Of a stretch of DNA of 20,745 bases, positions 8,931 through 16,371 are shown in pieces. Each line of letters opens with the position of its first letter. Position 1 is the first letter of the stretch. The notes beneath the pieces were generated by a model that was not told the DNA's origin, ran no database searches, and saw only the letters and a list, made by a program, of their open reading frames with translations. Position numbers and translations under genes: made by a program. The DNA comes from CAYLZW01 sp964388085 (GTDB lineage Bacteria; Myxococcota; UBA727; CAYLZW01), in assembly GCA_964388085.1 (NCBI GenBank), contig CAYLZW010000080.1:1-20745 (forward strand), written 5' to 3'.

Positions 8931-8947
8931 CAGCAACGCACGCGCCA
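8931..8947 (-). promoter_or_regulatory. Sigma-54 (-24/-12) promoter of the barrel-protease operon
   Basis: The minus strand reads TGGCGCGTGCGTTGCTG. Against the RpoN consensus TGGCACG-N4-TTGCT it matches at all but one position (A to G within the -24 box). The obligatory GG (8946-8945) and GC (8934-8933) are exactly ten bases apart. Transcription would begin near 8921, about 100 bases before the ATG at 8820. Transcription from such promoters requires an AAA+ activator bound upstream; a perfect dyad lies at the right distance. Confidence 0.7.
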
Positions 8948-8954
8948 GATCTGG
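8945..8954. repeat. Palindrome CCAGATCTGG overlapping the -24 box
   Basis: A perfect 10-bp palindrome shares its left half with the TGG of the -24 element. A protein bound here would compete with the sigma-54 holoenzyme, so it could be a repressor site; it could also be chance. Confidence 0.35.
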
Positions 8955-9014
8955 AAGAACTGCGCGACGGGGATTGTTATGAAGCGTTTCCGAAGGGTTA
9001 CCCGCGAATTCCGA

Positions 9015-9033
9015 GCGATCTTGCCGTGATCGC
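9015..9033. promoter_or_regulatory. Candidate upstream activating sequence (perfect dyad)
   Basis: GCGATC-N7-GATCGC is a perfect 6-bp inverted repeat with a 7-bp spacer. Its centre lies about 103 bp upstream of the predicted start near 8921, a usual position for enhancer sites of sigma-54 activators with Fis-type helix-turn-helix domains, which bind such dyads. A gene for a Fis-type regulator begins its 3' end only 87 bp away. Confidence 0.45.
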
Positions 9034-9046
9034 CCCGCACGCCGGC

Positions 9047-9091
9047 GCGAGGGGTGTTAGCCGGTTGACGCTCGAGCGGGTCGCCCCTCGC
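9047..9091. repeat. Long inverted repeat downstream of the FHA regulator gene
   Basis: GCGAGGGG at 9047-9054 pairs perfectly with CCCCTCGC at 9084-9091 across a 29-base loop, beginning 28 bases after the FHA gene stop. It could help terminate that transcript or mark a regulatory site, but no U-tract follows on the minus strand, so it is not a standard intrinsic terminator. Confidence 0.35.
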
Positions 9092-9119
9092 TCTGACGCG
9101 CCGCGGCAGCCCGAGCGCT

Positions 9120-10829
9120 TCAACCATCTCGGTAGCGCTCGGCGTTGATCTGAAACTCGCGGATCCAGCGGAGCAGCAGCGCGCGCGGTTTCCCCAGGTA
9201 GCGCGCGGCCGCCGACACGTTTCCGCGCGACTTCTTGAGCGCGTCCACGATGAGGTCCGGATCGACCGCCGCCGCGTAGCTGCGCTCGATGTGCTCGAGG
9301 TCGTGGTACGCCGAGGGTGGCCGCGATGGGCTCGGCGACACCGCCTCGTTCTGCGGGTTCGTCGTCGGGGGAGCGGGGAGCTCCGCCCAAGGGGAGCCGT
9401 CGCTGCTCGGCGCGCTGTCGCCGTGCCACTCCGGCAGCGCCTGGCGGTTGGCGCCGTCGTGGCGAATGCTCGGGTCGGTGACGTCGAGTCCGAGCATGTC
9501 GTCGTACTCGTCGCCCCGCACGGGGCGAGCGCGCGCGGCGTCGGTCGCCTCGTCGGTGGCCGCGCTCTCCCCGAACACGAGGTCCTCGGTGTGCGAGGTG
9601 CGCTCGCTGAGGTCGTCGTCGGGGGCGATGGCCGGGTAGCGTGACTCGGGCAGCGGCGCCTGCATCGAGGGCGGGCGGTCGTCGCGCACCTTCGGCCCGA
9701 GCTCCTTGATGACCTCGGCGCCCACCACCTCGAGCGGCAGGTGCTGGAGATCGATGGTGCCGCTCGCGCGCCCGCCCTCATCCGTGACGACGGCGAGCAC
9801 GGCGGCGGCCTCGATGACGCGCGCCAGCGCCTTGATGTGCAGGCGCCAGTCGTGACGCAAGACGGCGCGGCAGGCCTCGCGCGAGATGGCCGGCGCACCG
9901 CGCGCGCGCGCCAAGAAGTCGTCGATGAGCAGCCCGAGGTCGCCGGTGCGCTCGTCGAGCCCCGGCAAGAACAGCGTGACCTCGCTGACCAGCTCGACGA
10001 GCTCCGGCTGCAGCTTGCCGAGGGCGATGGCCTCCTCGATGTCGAGCTTCGTCGAGGCGACGATGCGCACGTCGATGTTGACGCGCTTCTTCGCTGACGA
10101 CGTGAAGTAGCCCTGCGTCACCGCCGCGACGAGCGCCCGCTGCAGCTCTCCCGGCAGCCCGGCGACGTTCTCGAGGAAGAGCGTGCCGCCGTCGGCCTCC
10201 TTGAGGCGCGCGGGCTGCTTTCCGTCGCCGAACAGGTCCACGGACAGCCGCTTCGGTCGCCGCTCGTTGCAGTCGAGATGCACGAGGCGCCCCGTCCGCC
10301 CGCTCATGAGGTGCACCGTGCGCGCAAGGAAGCCCTTGCCGGTGCCCTCCGGTCCGCTCATGAGGATGTGCTTCTTCGACGGCGCGTGCCGCTCGAGGTC
10401 GCTGAGCTGCTGCGCGAGCAGCGGCGTCCACGTCGCCCAGGTGCCGAGCTCCACCGGCTCCGCGCGCAGCGAGTAGGCGCGGTTCTCTTCCTGGTAGGAC
10501 CAGAACGTGCGGCCCGTCTCGAGCAGGTCGCCCGCAGCGAGCACGTGGCGCTTCACGCTCTCGCCGTTCACGAGGATGCCGTTGGTGCTGCCGAGATCCT
10601 CGATGACGTACTGCTCGCCCTCGCGGAAGAGCTGCGCGTGCCGCGAGCTCATCCAGGGATCGTCGACGAGGAGGCGGCCGTCGCCCGGCTTTCGCTGCGC
10701 TGGATCCCCGCGGCCGAGCGTCAGGTCGGAGACGTCGCTCAGGTCCACGGGACCATCGCCCACCTCGAAGCGCTCCCCCGCGCGACAGAGTTGGTAGAGG
10801 ACGGGCCGCAGCTCGCTCTCCCAGGGCAT
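9120..10829 (-). CDS. FHA domain - degenerate AAA+ sigma-54-activator-like - Fis-type HTH regulator, 569 aa
   Basis: Three modules are visible. Residues about 34-110 form an FHA phosphothreonine-binding domain with LGRG, SSRH and DLGSTNGILVNG intact. Residues about 155-345 resemble the AAA+ core of sigma-54 activators: Walker A GPEGTGKG is present, but the GAFTGA sigma-54-contact loop is absent (LFGDGKQP runs straight into ARLKEADGG), Walker B reads LFLEN instead of LFLDE, and the arginine-finger segment reads LQPELVELV instead of the usual FREDLYYRL. After a disordered linker (about 380-510), residues 521-565 form a Fis-type helix-turn-helix (IVDALKKSRGNVSAAARYLG). It is likely a DNA-binding, phosphorylation-responsive regulator that cannot remodel sigma-54 holoenzyme by itself. 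I chose ATG 10829 (MPWESEL) on protein form; GTG at 10877 in the same frame would add 16 residues. It lies just upstream of the sigma-54-type promoter of the protease operon. Confidence 0.88.
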   Translation of the reverse strand: MPWESELRPVLYQLCRAGERFEVGDGPVDLSDVSDLTLGRGDPAQRKPGDGRLLVDDPWMSSRHAQLFREGEQYVIEDLGSTNGILVNGESVKRHVLAAGDLLETGRTFWSYQEENRAYSLRAEPVELGTWATWTPLLAQQLSDLERHAPSKKHILMSGPEGTGKGFLARTVHLMSGRTGRLVHLDCNERRPKRLSVDLFGDGKQPARLKEADGGTLFLENVAGLPGELQRALVAAVTQGYFTSSAKKRVNIDVRIVASTKLDIEEAIALGKLQPELVELVSEVTLFLPGLDERTGDLGLLIDDFLARARGAPAISREACRAVLRHDWRLHIKALARVIEAAAVLAVVTDEGGRASGTIDLQHLPLEVVGAEVIKELGPKVRDDRPPSMQAPLPESRYPAIAPDDDLSERTSHTEDLVFGESAATDEATDAARARPVRGDEYDDMLGLDVTDPSIRHDGANRQALPEWHGDSAPSSDGSPWAELPAPPTTNPQNEAVSPSPSRPPSAYHDLEHIERSYAAAVDPDLIVDALKKSRGNVSAAARYLGKPRALLLRWIREFQINAERYRDG

Positions 10830-10905
10830 GGCTCGGGATATCGCGCGCGGCGACGAGCAGCCAAGAGGAAACGGCACCCCTCCCCCCGCTGACCGAGCGC
10901 CTCAC

Positions 10906-10929
10906 CGGCGCCGCGCGCGTCGCGCGCCG
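10906..10929. terminator. Weak GC-rich hairpin after the TonB-receptor gene
   Basis: CGGCGC (10906-10911) and GCGCCG (10924-10929) can pair four bases past the stop of the receptor gene, with further CG-repeat pairing possible inside. There is no U-tract, and simple CG-rich DNA produces such repeats easily, so a terminator role is only possible. The 103-bp gap between the receptor and FHA genes otherwise shows no recognisable promoter. Confidence 0.2.
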
Positions 10930-10932
10930 TCG

Positions 10933-13266
10933 TCACAGGGCGAGGGTCAACGTCACGCGCGCGCCGAGGCCGCCACCCGGCAGCTCATGGCCGAAGAGCC
11001 GCCAAGGCGCGTCGAGCACGTTCTCGACGAGGGCGTCCACGCGCAGGCGCTCGGACGGCGAGAAGCCGGCGCCGAGATCGAACAGCGCGATGCCCGCCGA
11101 GCCGCGGCAGGGGGACGTCTGTGGATCACGCGCGGCTTCGGGACACAGCGCCGGATCGGTCTCCTCGACGGGAGAGAGGCGCGCTTGCGGCAGCGCGTAG
11201 CGCACGCGCGTGTAGGCGCCGAACCACGACGCCTCCGGCCGGTAGTCGAGCACCAGCACACCGAAGGGAGGCGTCACCGCGCTCGCGGGCACGGCCGGGG
11301 TGTCGCCGAACAGCTCCCATGGAGGCGCGCCCTCGTCGACGCTGAGCGCGCCCAGGGTCGCGAGGCCGCTGAGCCCGTCGACGAACGTGCGATAGCGCAG
11401 CCGGCCTTCGACGCCGAGCACCGTGCGCTCGGGCCCCGGCACGAGGCGCAGCACGCCGCTCTCGTCTCGAGCATCGACGCCGGCCGTGAGCTCTCCCGCC
11501 CTGCGCGCTGCGTACAGCACGGTCTCGACCTGAAGCCAGGACAGCGCATAGCGGACGCCGAGCTCGGCGCCGTGCTCGAGGAAGTCGCTCGCGCCCGAGA
11601 GCGCCGGCGCGGGTGAGGTCGCGAAGGGCGTCTCCGCGGCGGGCACCGGACCGAGCGTGCGCGCGTACAGCGTGTCGCCGCGCGCGCTGCGCGTGAAGGC
11701 GACGAACAGCGCGAGCTCCTCGAGGATCCGCGCCTCGAGCGTGAGCGCGGCCAGCAGCGAGAGGCTGTCCTCGGCGAGGAACGGCGGCGGGAAGCGGCTC
11801 GCGCGTCCCTCGGGCGCGAACAGGCGCTCGACGACGACGCGCGCGCTCAGCTCGGCGCTCAGGAAGGAGAAGCCTGCCCGCCCGCCGAGCCCGAGGGCGG
11901 CCGAGTCGAGCAGGCTGCCCTCGATGCCGCTCGCGCGCGTAGGGTCCTCGCGGAAGGCGTCCGGCGGCTCGGCGTTGACGAGACGACGGCTGCGCGCGCG
12001 GTGCCGCGACAGGACGCGATCGCGCAGGAGCTCGGCGCTCAGGTGCAGGCGGGTGCCGAGCGCCGTGTCGCCGAGCAGCGTCAAGCGCGGCGGCGTCAGC
12101 CAGAGGTCAACGAGCCCGCCGCCTCGGTAGGCGAAGTCGTCCGCGATCTCGTGCGTCACGACGGCGGCGCCGTTGCGCTCGGTCTTCTCGCCGAGGTGCT
12201 GCGCGTGCGCGCGCACCCGCGTGTCGAGCCGCCAACCAAACAGCGCGTCGCCGGTGTCGAGGCCGGCGTAGACGAGGTCGAGCGCGCGCTCGCTGACGCG
12301 GGTGCAGTCACGCACGTCGCCCTCCTCGTTCGGCAGGCACAGCGCCGGATAGGGATCGTCGCCGTGACGCGCCGAGCGCCAGGCGGCGAACACGCGCAGA
12401 CCGGCACGAGGGGTGACATCGACGCGCGCGCCGAGGTGTCCGCCCACGGCGCCGAAGCTCTCGAGCATGCCCGCAAAGCGACCGAGGGCGAGGTCGTCGT
12501 AGTCGAAGGCCCCCGCGCTCAGCGCCACGCGGACGCGGCCAAACCCCGTCGAGGCAGCCGCGAGGATGGCCTTCTCGAGCGCTGGTCCGCCGTAGCCCGC
12601 GCGCAAGCTGCCGGTGAGCGGCACGCCCTCGCCGAGCTCCACCGGCGGCGGCACGGTCTCGATCTCGAGCACGCCCGCCGCGGCCGTGTTGCCGCCGATG
12701 GCAGCGGGGCGCGCGCCGTGGCGCACGATGACGCGCTGCACGCCGTCGGGGTCGAGCATCCCGAGCAGGGGAAAGCGCGGCCACGTCGAGGACGGCGCCA
12801 AGGGCACCCCGTCGAGCCGGACCAGCAGGTGCTGCTGCGACAGGCCCCGCAGCGAGGGTCGCTCCCCGCGCGCGAGCGAGCGCTCGAAGTGCAGGCCGGG
12901 CACGACGACGAGCGGAGCGGTGAACGAGAGGTCGCCGAAGCGCCGGAGCTCGTCGCGCGTGAGCAGCGTCGAGAAGCGCAGGTCCACGGGCGGCGCGGGC
13001 AGCGGCGGCGTCGCCACGATCCAGGGATCGGGCGGATGCGGCGGCGGGTTCAGCGGCTCTTGCGCGCGCCCGGACTCGCGCGGAGGCGACGGGTTACGCA
13101 GCGCTTCTTCTTCGAGCGGCACCTCGGGCCCGTCGAGCCAGGCAGCGCCGGCGGCGGCCCTTTGCGCCTCGTCCTCGGCCTCTGCCCACACGGGGGGCGA
13201 CGCCAAAGCGCCGAGCGCGAGCTGGACAGCGACGACGGTGGACGAGAGCGCGCCGGAGGACCTCAT
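10933..13266 (-). CDS. TonB-dependent outer-membrane receptor, 777 aa
   Basis: The signal peptide ends PPVWA near residue 28. A Pro-rich periplasmic region (about 45-95) leads into a plug domain (about 97-205) recognisable from PSLRGLSQQHLLVRLDGVPL and a plug-end segment VIVRHGARPAAIGGNTAAAG followed by GVLEIET. The remainder is a barrel whose end has the typical form (GFSPSERLRVDALVENVLD, then FGHELPGGG). It ends in Leu rather than the common Phe, and no convincing TonB box is visible. Such receptors import siderophores, cobalamin, nickel or sugars using TonB energy; the substrate cannot be told, and no transporter or synthesis genes are adjacent. The start codon overlaps the ligA stop as ATGA, so translation is probably coupled to ligA, an unrelated function. 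Confidence 0.88.
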   Translation of the reverse strand: MRSSGALSSTVVAVQLALGALASPPVWAEAEDEAQRAAAGAAWLDGPEVPLEEEALRNPSPPRESGRAQEPLNPPPHPPDPWIVATPPLPAPPVDLRFSTLLTRDELRRFGDLSFTAPLVVVPGLHFERSLARGERPSLRGLSQQHLLVRLDGVPLAPSSTWPRFPLLGMLDPDGVQRVIVRHGARPAAIGGNTAAAGVLEIETVPPPVELGEGVPLTGSLRAGYGGPALEKAILAAASTGFGRVRVALSAGAFDYDDLALGRFAGMLESFGAVGGHLGARVDVTPRAGLRVFAAWRSARHGDDPYPALCLPNEEGDVRDCTRVSERALDLVYAGLDTGDALFGWRLDTRVRAHAQHLGEKTERNGAAVVTHEIADDFAYRGGGLVDLWLTPPRLTLLGDTALGTRLHLSAELLRDRVLSRHRARSRRLVNAEPPDAFREDPTRASGIEGSLLDSAALGLGGRAGFSFLSAELSARVVVERLFAPEGRASRFPPPFLAEDSLSLLAALTLEARILEELALFVAFTRSARGDTLYARTLGPVPAAETPFATSPAPALSGASDFLEHGAELGVRYALSWLQVETVLYAARRAGELTAGVDARDESGVLRLVPGPERTVLGVEGRLRYRTFVDGLSGLATLGALSVDEGAPPWELFGDTPAVPASAVTPPFGVLVLDYRPEASWFGAYTRVRYALPQARLSPVEETDPALCPEAARDPQTSPCRGSAGIALFDLGAGFSPSERLRVDALVENVLDAPWRLFGHELPGGGLGARVTLTLAL

Positions 13267-15263
13267 GCGCCGCCAAGGAGCTTCGCGAAGTCGGACTCGG
13301 ACATGATGTGGATGGCCGCGCCCTTCTCGATGAGCTTGTCGGCCTTCTTGTGCTTGCTCGACATCTCGCCCTCGCCGAGCAGCGGGGAGCCGTCGTCGCC
13401 GATGACGAGGTAGTCGAGCTCGGCGCTGACGCCGGCGGGCGTCTTGCCCCCGACGTCGCGCACGCGTTTTTGCGCGCTCTTCCTATCCATGAGGGCGAGC
13501 TTGCCGGTGAACACCACGCTCTTGCCCGACAACGCGTGGCCGGTGTCCTTCGGCGCCTCGGGGGCGACGATGTCGATGTGCGTCAGCATGTGATCGATCT
13601 CGTCGCTGCGCTCCCGCAGCGCGTCGTGCAGCGAAGCGGCGATGGACGTCCCCACGCCATGCAGCGACGAGAGATCGTCGACGCTGGCGCGGCGGATGGC
13701 GTCCATGGAGCCGAAGTGCTCGGCGACGGTCTCGGCCACGGTGGGCCCGACCTCCTCGATGCCGAGCGCGGTCAGCAAGGTGGGCAGCGTCAGCCGCCGG
13801 CGCGCGTCGATCTCGGCGAGCAGCTTCGACGCGAGCAGGTCGCCCATGCGATCGAGCGAGAGCAGGTCGTCCTTCGTGAGGCGGTACAGATCGGCCGGCT
13901 CCTTCACGAGGCCCTTCGTGATGAGCGCCGCGAGGTACTTCTTGCCGAAGCCGAGCACGTCGATGACGCGCACGAAGTGTCCGACGCGCCCGACCACCAC
14001 GGCGAGGCAGTCGCTCGGCTGGCTGCAGTAGACGAAGTCCCCCACGCTCGTGGTGGGGCGCTCGCAAGACGGGCACAGCGCCGGCCGCGGCACGTCGTCA
14101 CCGGTGGCCGAGAGCACGCGCTCCACGTGCGGGATGACGCCCCCCCGGCGCACGATCTCGACGAGCGCGCCCCGCTTGATGCCGAGCTTCTCGAGGTAGC
14201 CGGCGTTGTGCAGCGAGGCGCGCGTAACCGTGACGCCGGAGACGAACACCGGATCGACGATGGCTACCGGCGTCACCACGCCCGAGCGCCCGAGCGACCA
14301 CTCGACCGCGGTGATGCGCGTCTGTGCGCTCTCGCCTTGCAGCTTGTAGGCGATGGCCCAGCGCGGGTGGTGCGCCGTGAGCCCGAGGCGCTCGCGCTCG
14401 CTGGTGAGGTCCGCCTTCATGACGACGCCGTCGATCTCGAAGTCGAGCGCGTCGCGCCGCGCGGCGAAGTGACGAAAGGCCGCCGTCAGGTCCGCGCCGT
14501 CCTCCACGAAGAGCGTCTCGGGCACCGGCAGGCCGAGGCGCAGGGCCAGCTCGTTCTTCTCGCGCTCGGTCGAGAGCTCCACGCCGAGCAGATCGTACGC
14601 GAAGAAGCTGAGGCCATAGCTCTCGCTCGCGTCCACGTCCTTGTGCTTCAAGGCGCCGGCCGTGAGGTTGCGCGGGTTCGCGAACTGCTCCGCGTAGCGC
14701 TCGCGAAAGCGCGACAGGCGCATGTACACCTCGCCGCGCACCTCGATGGCCCCCGGCAGCAGGCCGGCGTCGAGCTCGGTCGGGATGTCCTCGATGCGGC
14801 TCGCGTTCTTCGTGACGTCGTCACCGACCTTGCCGGTGCCGCGCGTGGACGCGAGCACGAGCTTGCCCTTCGCGTCGTAGCGGATGGCGCAGGCGACGCC
14901 GTCGATCTTGGGCGTGACGATGACGCCGCCCTTGATGCGCGACTGCCACTTCAAGAGCGTGTCGTCGTCGTAGCACTTGTCGAGCGAGAGCATGGGTCGC
15001 TCGTGCACGACCGCGCCAAAGCGCCGCTCGCCGCCCGTCAGCTCCGTCTCGCCGAGCTCCACCAGCGCCTCGGACGCGGGGCGCAGCGCGCGCAGGGCCT
15101 CGACCAGCTTGTCGAAGGTGACGTCGTCGATCTCGGGCGCGTTGTCGTTCCAGTAGCGCTCGTTGTGGTAGCGCACGAGGCGCTCGAGCTCCTCGGCGTC
15201 GAGCTCGGGCAGGGCCTCGAGCAGCGCTTGGCTCTCCTCTCCGACGGACGCGGGTTCGGCCAT
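13263..15263 (-). CDS. ligA: NAD-dependent DNA ligase LigA, 666 aa
   Basis: It seals nicks in duplex DNA using NAD+ as AMP donor. In order: an N-terminal NAD-binding segment (YHNERYWNDNAPEIDD, residues 32-47), the adenylation motif TPKIDG with Lys119 as AMP acceptor, RGEV at 176-179, FANPRN (194-199), EIDGVVMK at 276-283, WAIAYK (302-307), an OB-fold segment (TPVAIVDPV), a four-cysteine zinc finger (Cys397, 400, 413, 419), helix-hairpin-helix repeats (about 440-550) and a C-terminal BRCT domain (about 576-664). Length is normal for LigA. Several segments diverge from the usual consensus (AYKLQGE, ERYWNDN, and an extended GDDGSPLLGEGEMSS loop in BRCT), so it may be either the housekeeping enzyme or a second paralogue. 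ATG 15263 has GAGGGAG just upstream; an earlier in-frame start would add an unstructured Arg-rich tail inside gluQ. It follows gluQ by 32 bp and overlaps the receptor gene by ATGA. Confidence 0.94.
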   Translation of the reverse strand: MAEPASVGEESQALLEALPELDAEELERLVRYHNERYWNDNAPEIDDVTFDKLVEALRALRPASEALVELGETELTGGERRFGAVVHERPMLSLDKCYDDDTLLKWQSRIKGGVIVTPKIDGVACAIRYDAKGKLVLASTRGTGKVGDDVTKNASRIEDIPTELDAGLLPGAIEVRGEVYMRLSRFRERYAEQFANPRNLTAGALKHKDVDASESYGLSFFAYDLLGVELSTEREKNELALRLGLPVPETLFVEDGADLTAAFRHFAARRDALDFEIDGVVMKADLTSERERLGLTAHHPRWAIAYKLQGESAQTRITAVEWSLGRSGVVTPVAIVDPVFVSGVTVTRASLHNAGYLEKLGIKRGALVEIVRRGGVIPHVERVLSATGDDVPRPALCPSCERPTTSVGDFVYCSQPSDCLAVVVGRVGHFVRVIDVLGFGKKYLAALITKGLVKEPADLYRLTKDDLLSLDRMGDLLASKLLAEIDARRRLTLPTLLTALGIEEVGPTVAETVAEHFGSMDAIRRASVDDLSSLHGVGTSIAASLHDALRERSDEIDHMLTHIDIVAPEAPKDTGHALSGKSVVFTGKLALMDRKSAQKRVRDVGGKTPAGVSAELDYLVIGDDGSPLLGEGEMSSKHKKADKLIEKGAAIHIMSESDFAKLLGGA

Positions 15264-15295
15264 GTCTCCCTCGCGATCGAGTGGGCCAGTGGGTT

Positions 15296-16255
15296 CTACT
15301 CGATGACGGGGCCGGCGTCCGTCACCTTCGCCACCGCGAGCACCTCGTCGCTGAGCCGCTCGCACAAGGCGGTGGCGTGCAGGCGCTCGCGCGGGCCGGC
15401 GACGCCGAGCGCCCGGCCGATGCGACCGAGCACCTCGCCTGCCGGCACCCCCGCGTCGAACAACGCCCGCAGCGTGCCCTCCCCTCTGCGCTTCGCCAGG
15501 CGCTGCCCGTCGGAGCCGACCCAGAGGGGGATGTGGGCGTAGGTAGGAGTGACCTCGCCGAGCGCCTCATAGAGCTGCACCTGCCGCGGCGTGCTCGAGA
15601 GCAGATCGCGCCCACGCACGACCTCGCGGACGCCTTGCCGTGCGTCATCGACGACGACCGCGAGGTGGTAGGCGACGATGCCGTCCTTGCGCCGCACGAC
15701 GAAGTCACCGACCTCGCGCGCCACGTCCTGGCGGTAGCGGCCCTGCAGCCGATCCTCGATGACGACGTCACCGGGCTCGACCCGAAAGCGCCAGGCGACG
15801 GGCAGCGCCGGATCGTCGAGCGGCAGACCGAGCTCGCGGCAGGTGCCGGGATAGGGCGGTCCTTCTTCTCTGGGGTGCGGGGCGGAGGCGAGGCGCGCGA
15901 GCTCCCGACGGCTACAGCGGCAGGCATAGAGGCGGCCGCCCTCGACGAGCTTTCGCAGCGCGGCGGCGTAGAGGGGTGCGCACGCGGACTGGACGTAGGG
16001 CGCCCCGGCGTCCTCGCGGCCGGGGCCCGCGTCGAAGTCGAGGCCGAGCCGCGCGAGATCTTCGCGGATGCGCTCGGCGGAGCCCGGCACCACGCGCGGC
16101 TGGTCGAGGTCCTCCATGCGCAGCAGGAGCCGACCCTCCGCTCGGCGCGCACGCGCCCACGCACAGGCCGCGGCGAGCGCGTTGCCGAGGTGCAGGTCCC
16201 CGGTCGGGGAGGGGGCGTAGCGCCCGACATAGGCGGGAGTGTCATCTAGCGACAT
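15296..16255 (-). CDS. gluQ: Glutamyl-queuosine tRNA(Asp) synthetase (GluQRS), 319 aa
   Basis: A short paralogue of glutamyl-tRNA synthetase that attaches glutamate to queuosine in the anticodon of tRNA-Asp. It opens with YVGRYAPSPTGDLHLGN, where DLHLGN is the HIGH-type motif (residues 20-25), followed by RMEDLDQPR. A zinc site is visible as Cys112-x-Cys114 with Tyr135 and Cys139 (YPGTC). The KMSKS-type signature is RLAKRRG (252-258). At 319 residues it lacks the anticodon-binding half of true GltX, which separates it from that enzyme. ATG 16255 is chosen because the family begins a few residues before the RYAPSPTG motif; an earlier in-frame start at 16315 would add 20 residues that look non-conserved. 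First gene of the gluQ-ligA-receptor run, divergent from pcm. Confidence 0.92.
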   Translation of the reverse strand: MSLDDTPAYVGRYAPSPTGDLHLGNALAAACAWARARRAEGRLLLRMEDLDQPRVVPGSAERIREDLARLGLDFDAGPGREDAGAPYVQSACAPLYAAALRKLVEGGRLYACRCSRRELARLASAPHPREEGPPYPGTCRELGLPLDDPALPVAWRFRVEPGDVVIEDRLQGRYRQDVAREVGDFVVRRKDGIVAYHLAVVVDDARQGVREVVRGRDLLSSTPRQVQLYEALGEVTPTYAHIPLWVGSDGQRLAKRRGEGTLRALFDAGVPAGEVLGRIGRALGVAGPRERLHATALCERLSDEVLAVAKVTDAGPVIE

Positions 16256-16371
16256 GCGGCGCCGAGCTTCCACGTTACGTCTCTCGGACGACAACCCGGA
16301 TGGCAAAGGCGCCATCTGCTGGCCAGAGGGTAGCTTTCAGGAGAGCCACCCGAGGAGAGGAGCGACGCTTC
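16256..16371. promoter_or_regulatory. Divergent intergenic region between gluQ and pcm
   Basis: These 116 bases must hold the promoters for both directions. I see no -35/-10 pair good enough to place. A dyad GATGGC-N6-GCCATC at 16299-16316 lies near the middle and could be an operator serving both sides. A strong plus-strand ribosome site (AGGAGAGGAG, 16353-16362) ends nine bases before the pcm ATG. Confidence 0.5.

Larger units (their letters stand above)
8821..9119. other. 299-bp regulatory intergenic region between the barrel gene and the FHA regulator gene
   Basis: This is the largest non-coding stretch in the window and is visibly more AT-rich than its surroundings around 8925-9010. It holds, reading leftward, a long inverted repeat just after the FHA gene (9047-9091), a perfect dyad (9015-9033), the short palindrome GGGTTACCC (8995-9003), a palindrome CCAGATCTGG (8945-8954) overlapping the promoter, the -24/-12 sigma-54 element (8931-8947) and an untranslated leader of about 100 bases before the barrel start codon. 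No convincing small gene or structured RNA was seen. Confidence 0.7.

Noticed and set aside
9047..9091. Intrinsic terminator after the FHA gene
   Set aside because: The stem is good but the loop is 29 bases and no U-tract follows; kept only as an inverted repeat.
10878..10905. G-rich run on the minus strand (GGGGGGAGGGG) as ribosome site for a GTG start at 10877
   Set aside because: The run is directly against the GTG with no spacer, and the extra 16 residues look non-conserved; the ATG at 10829 is preferred, though not proven.
13308..15542. Plus-strand 744-residue open frame across ligA
   Set aside because: It is the antisense of a gene with full LigA motifs; its own sequence resembles no family.
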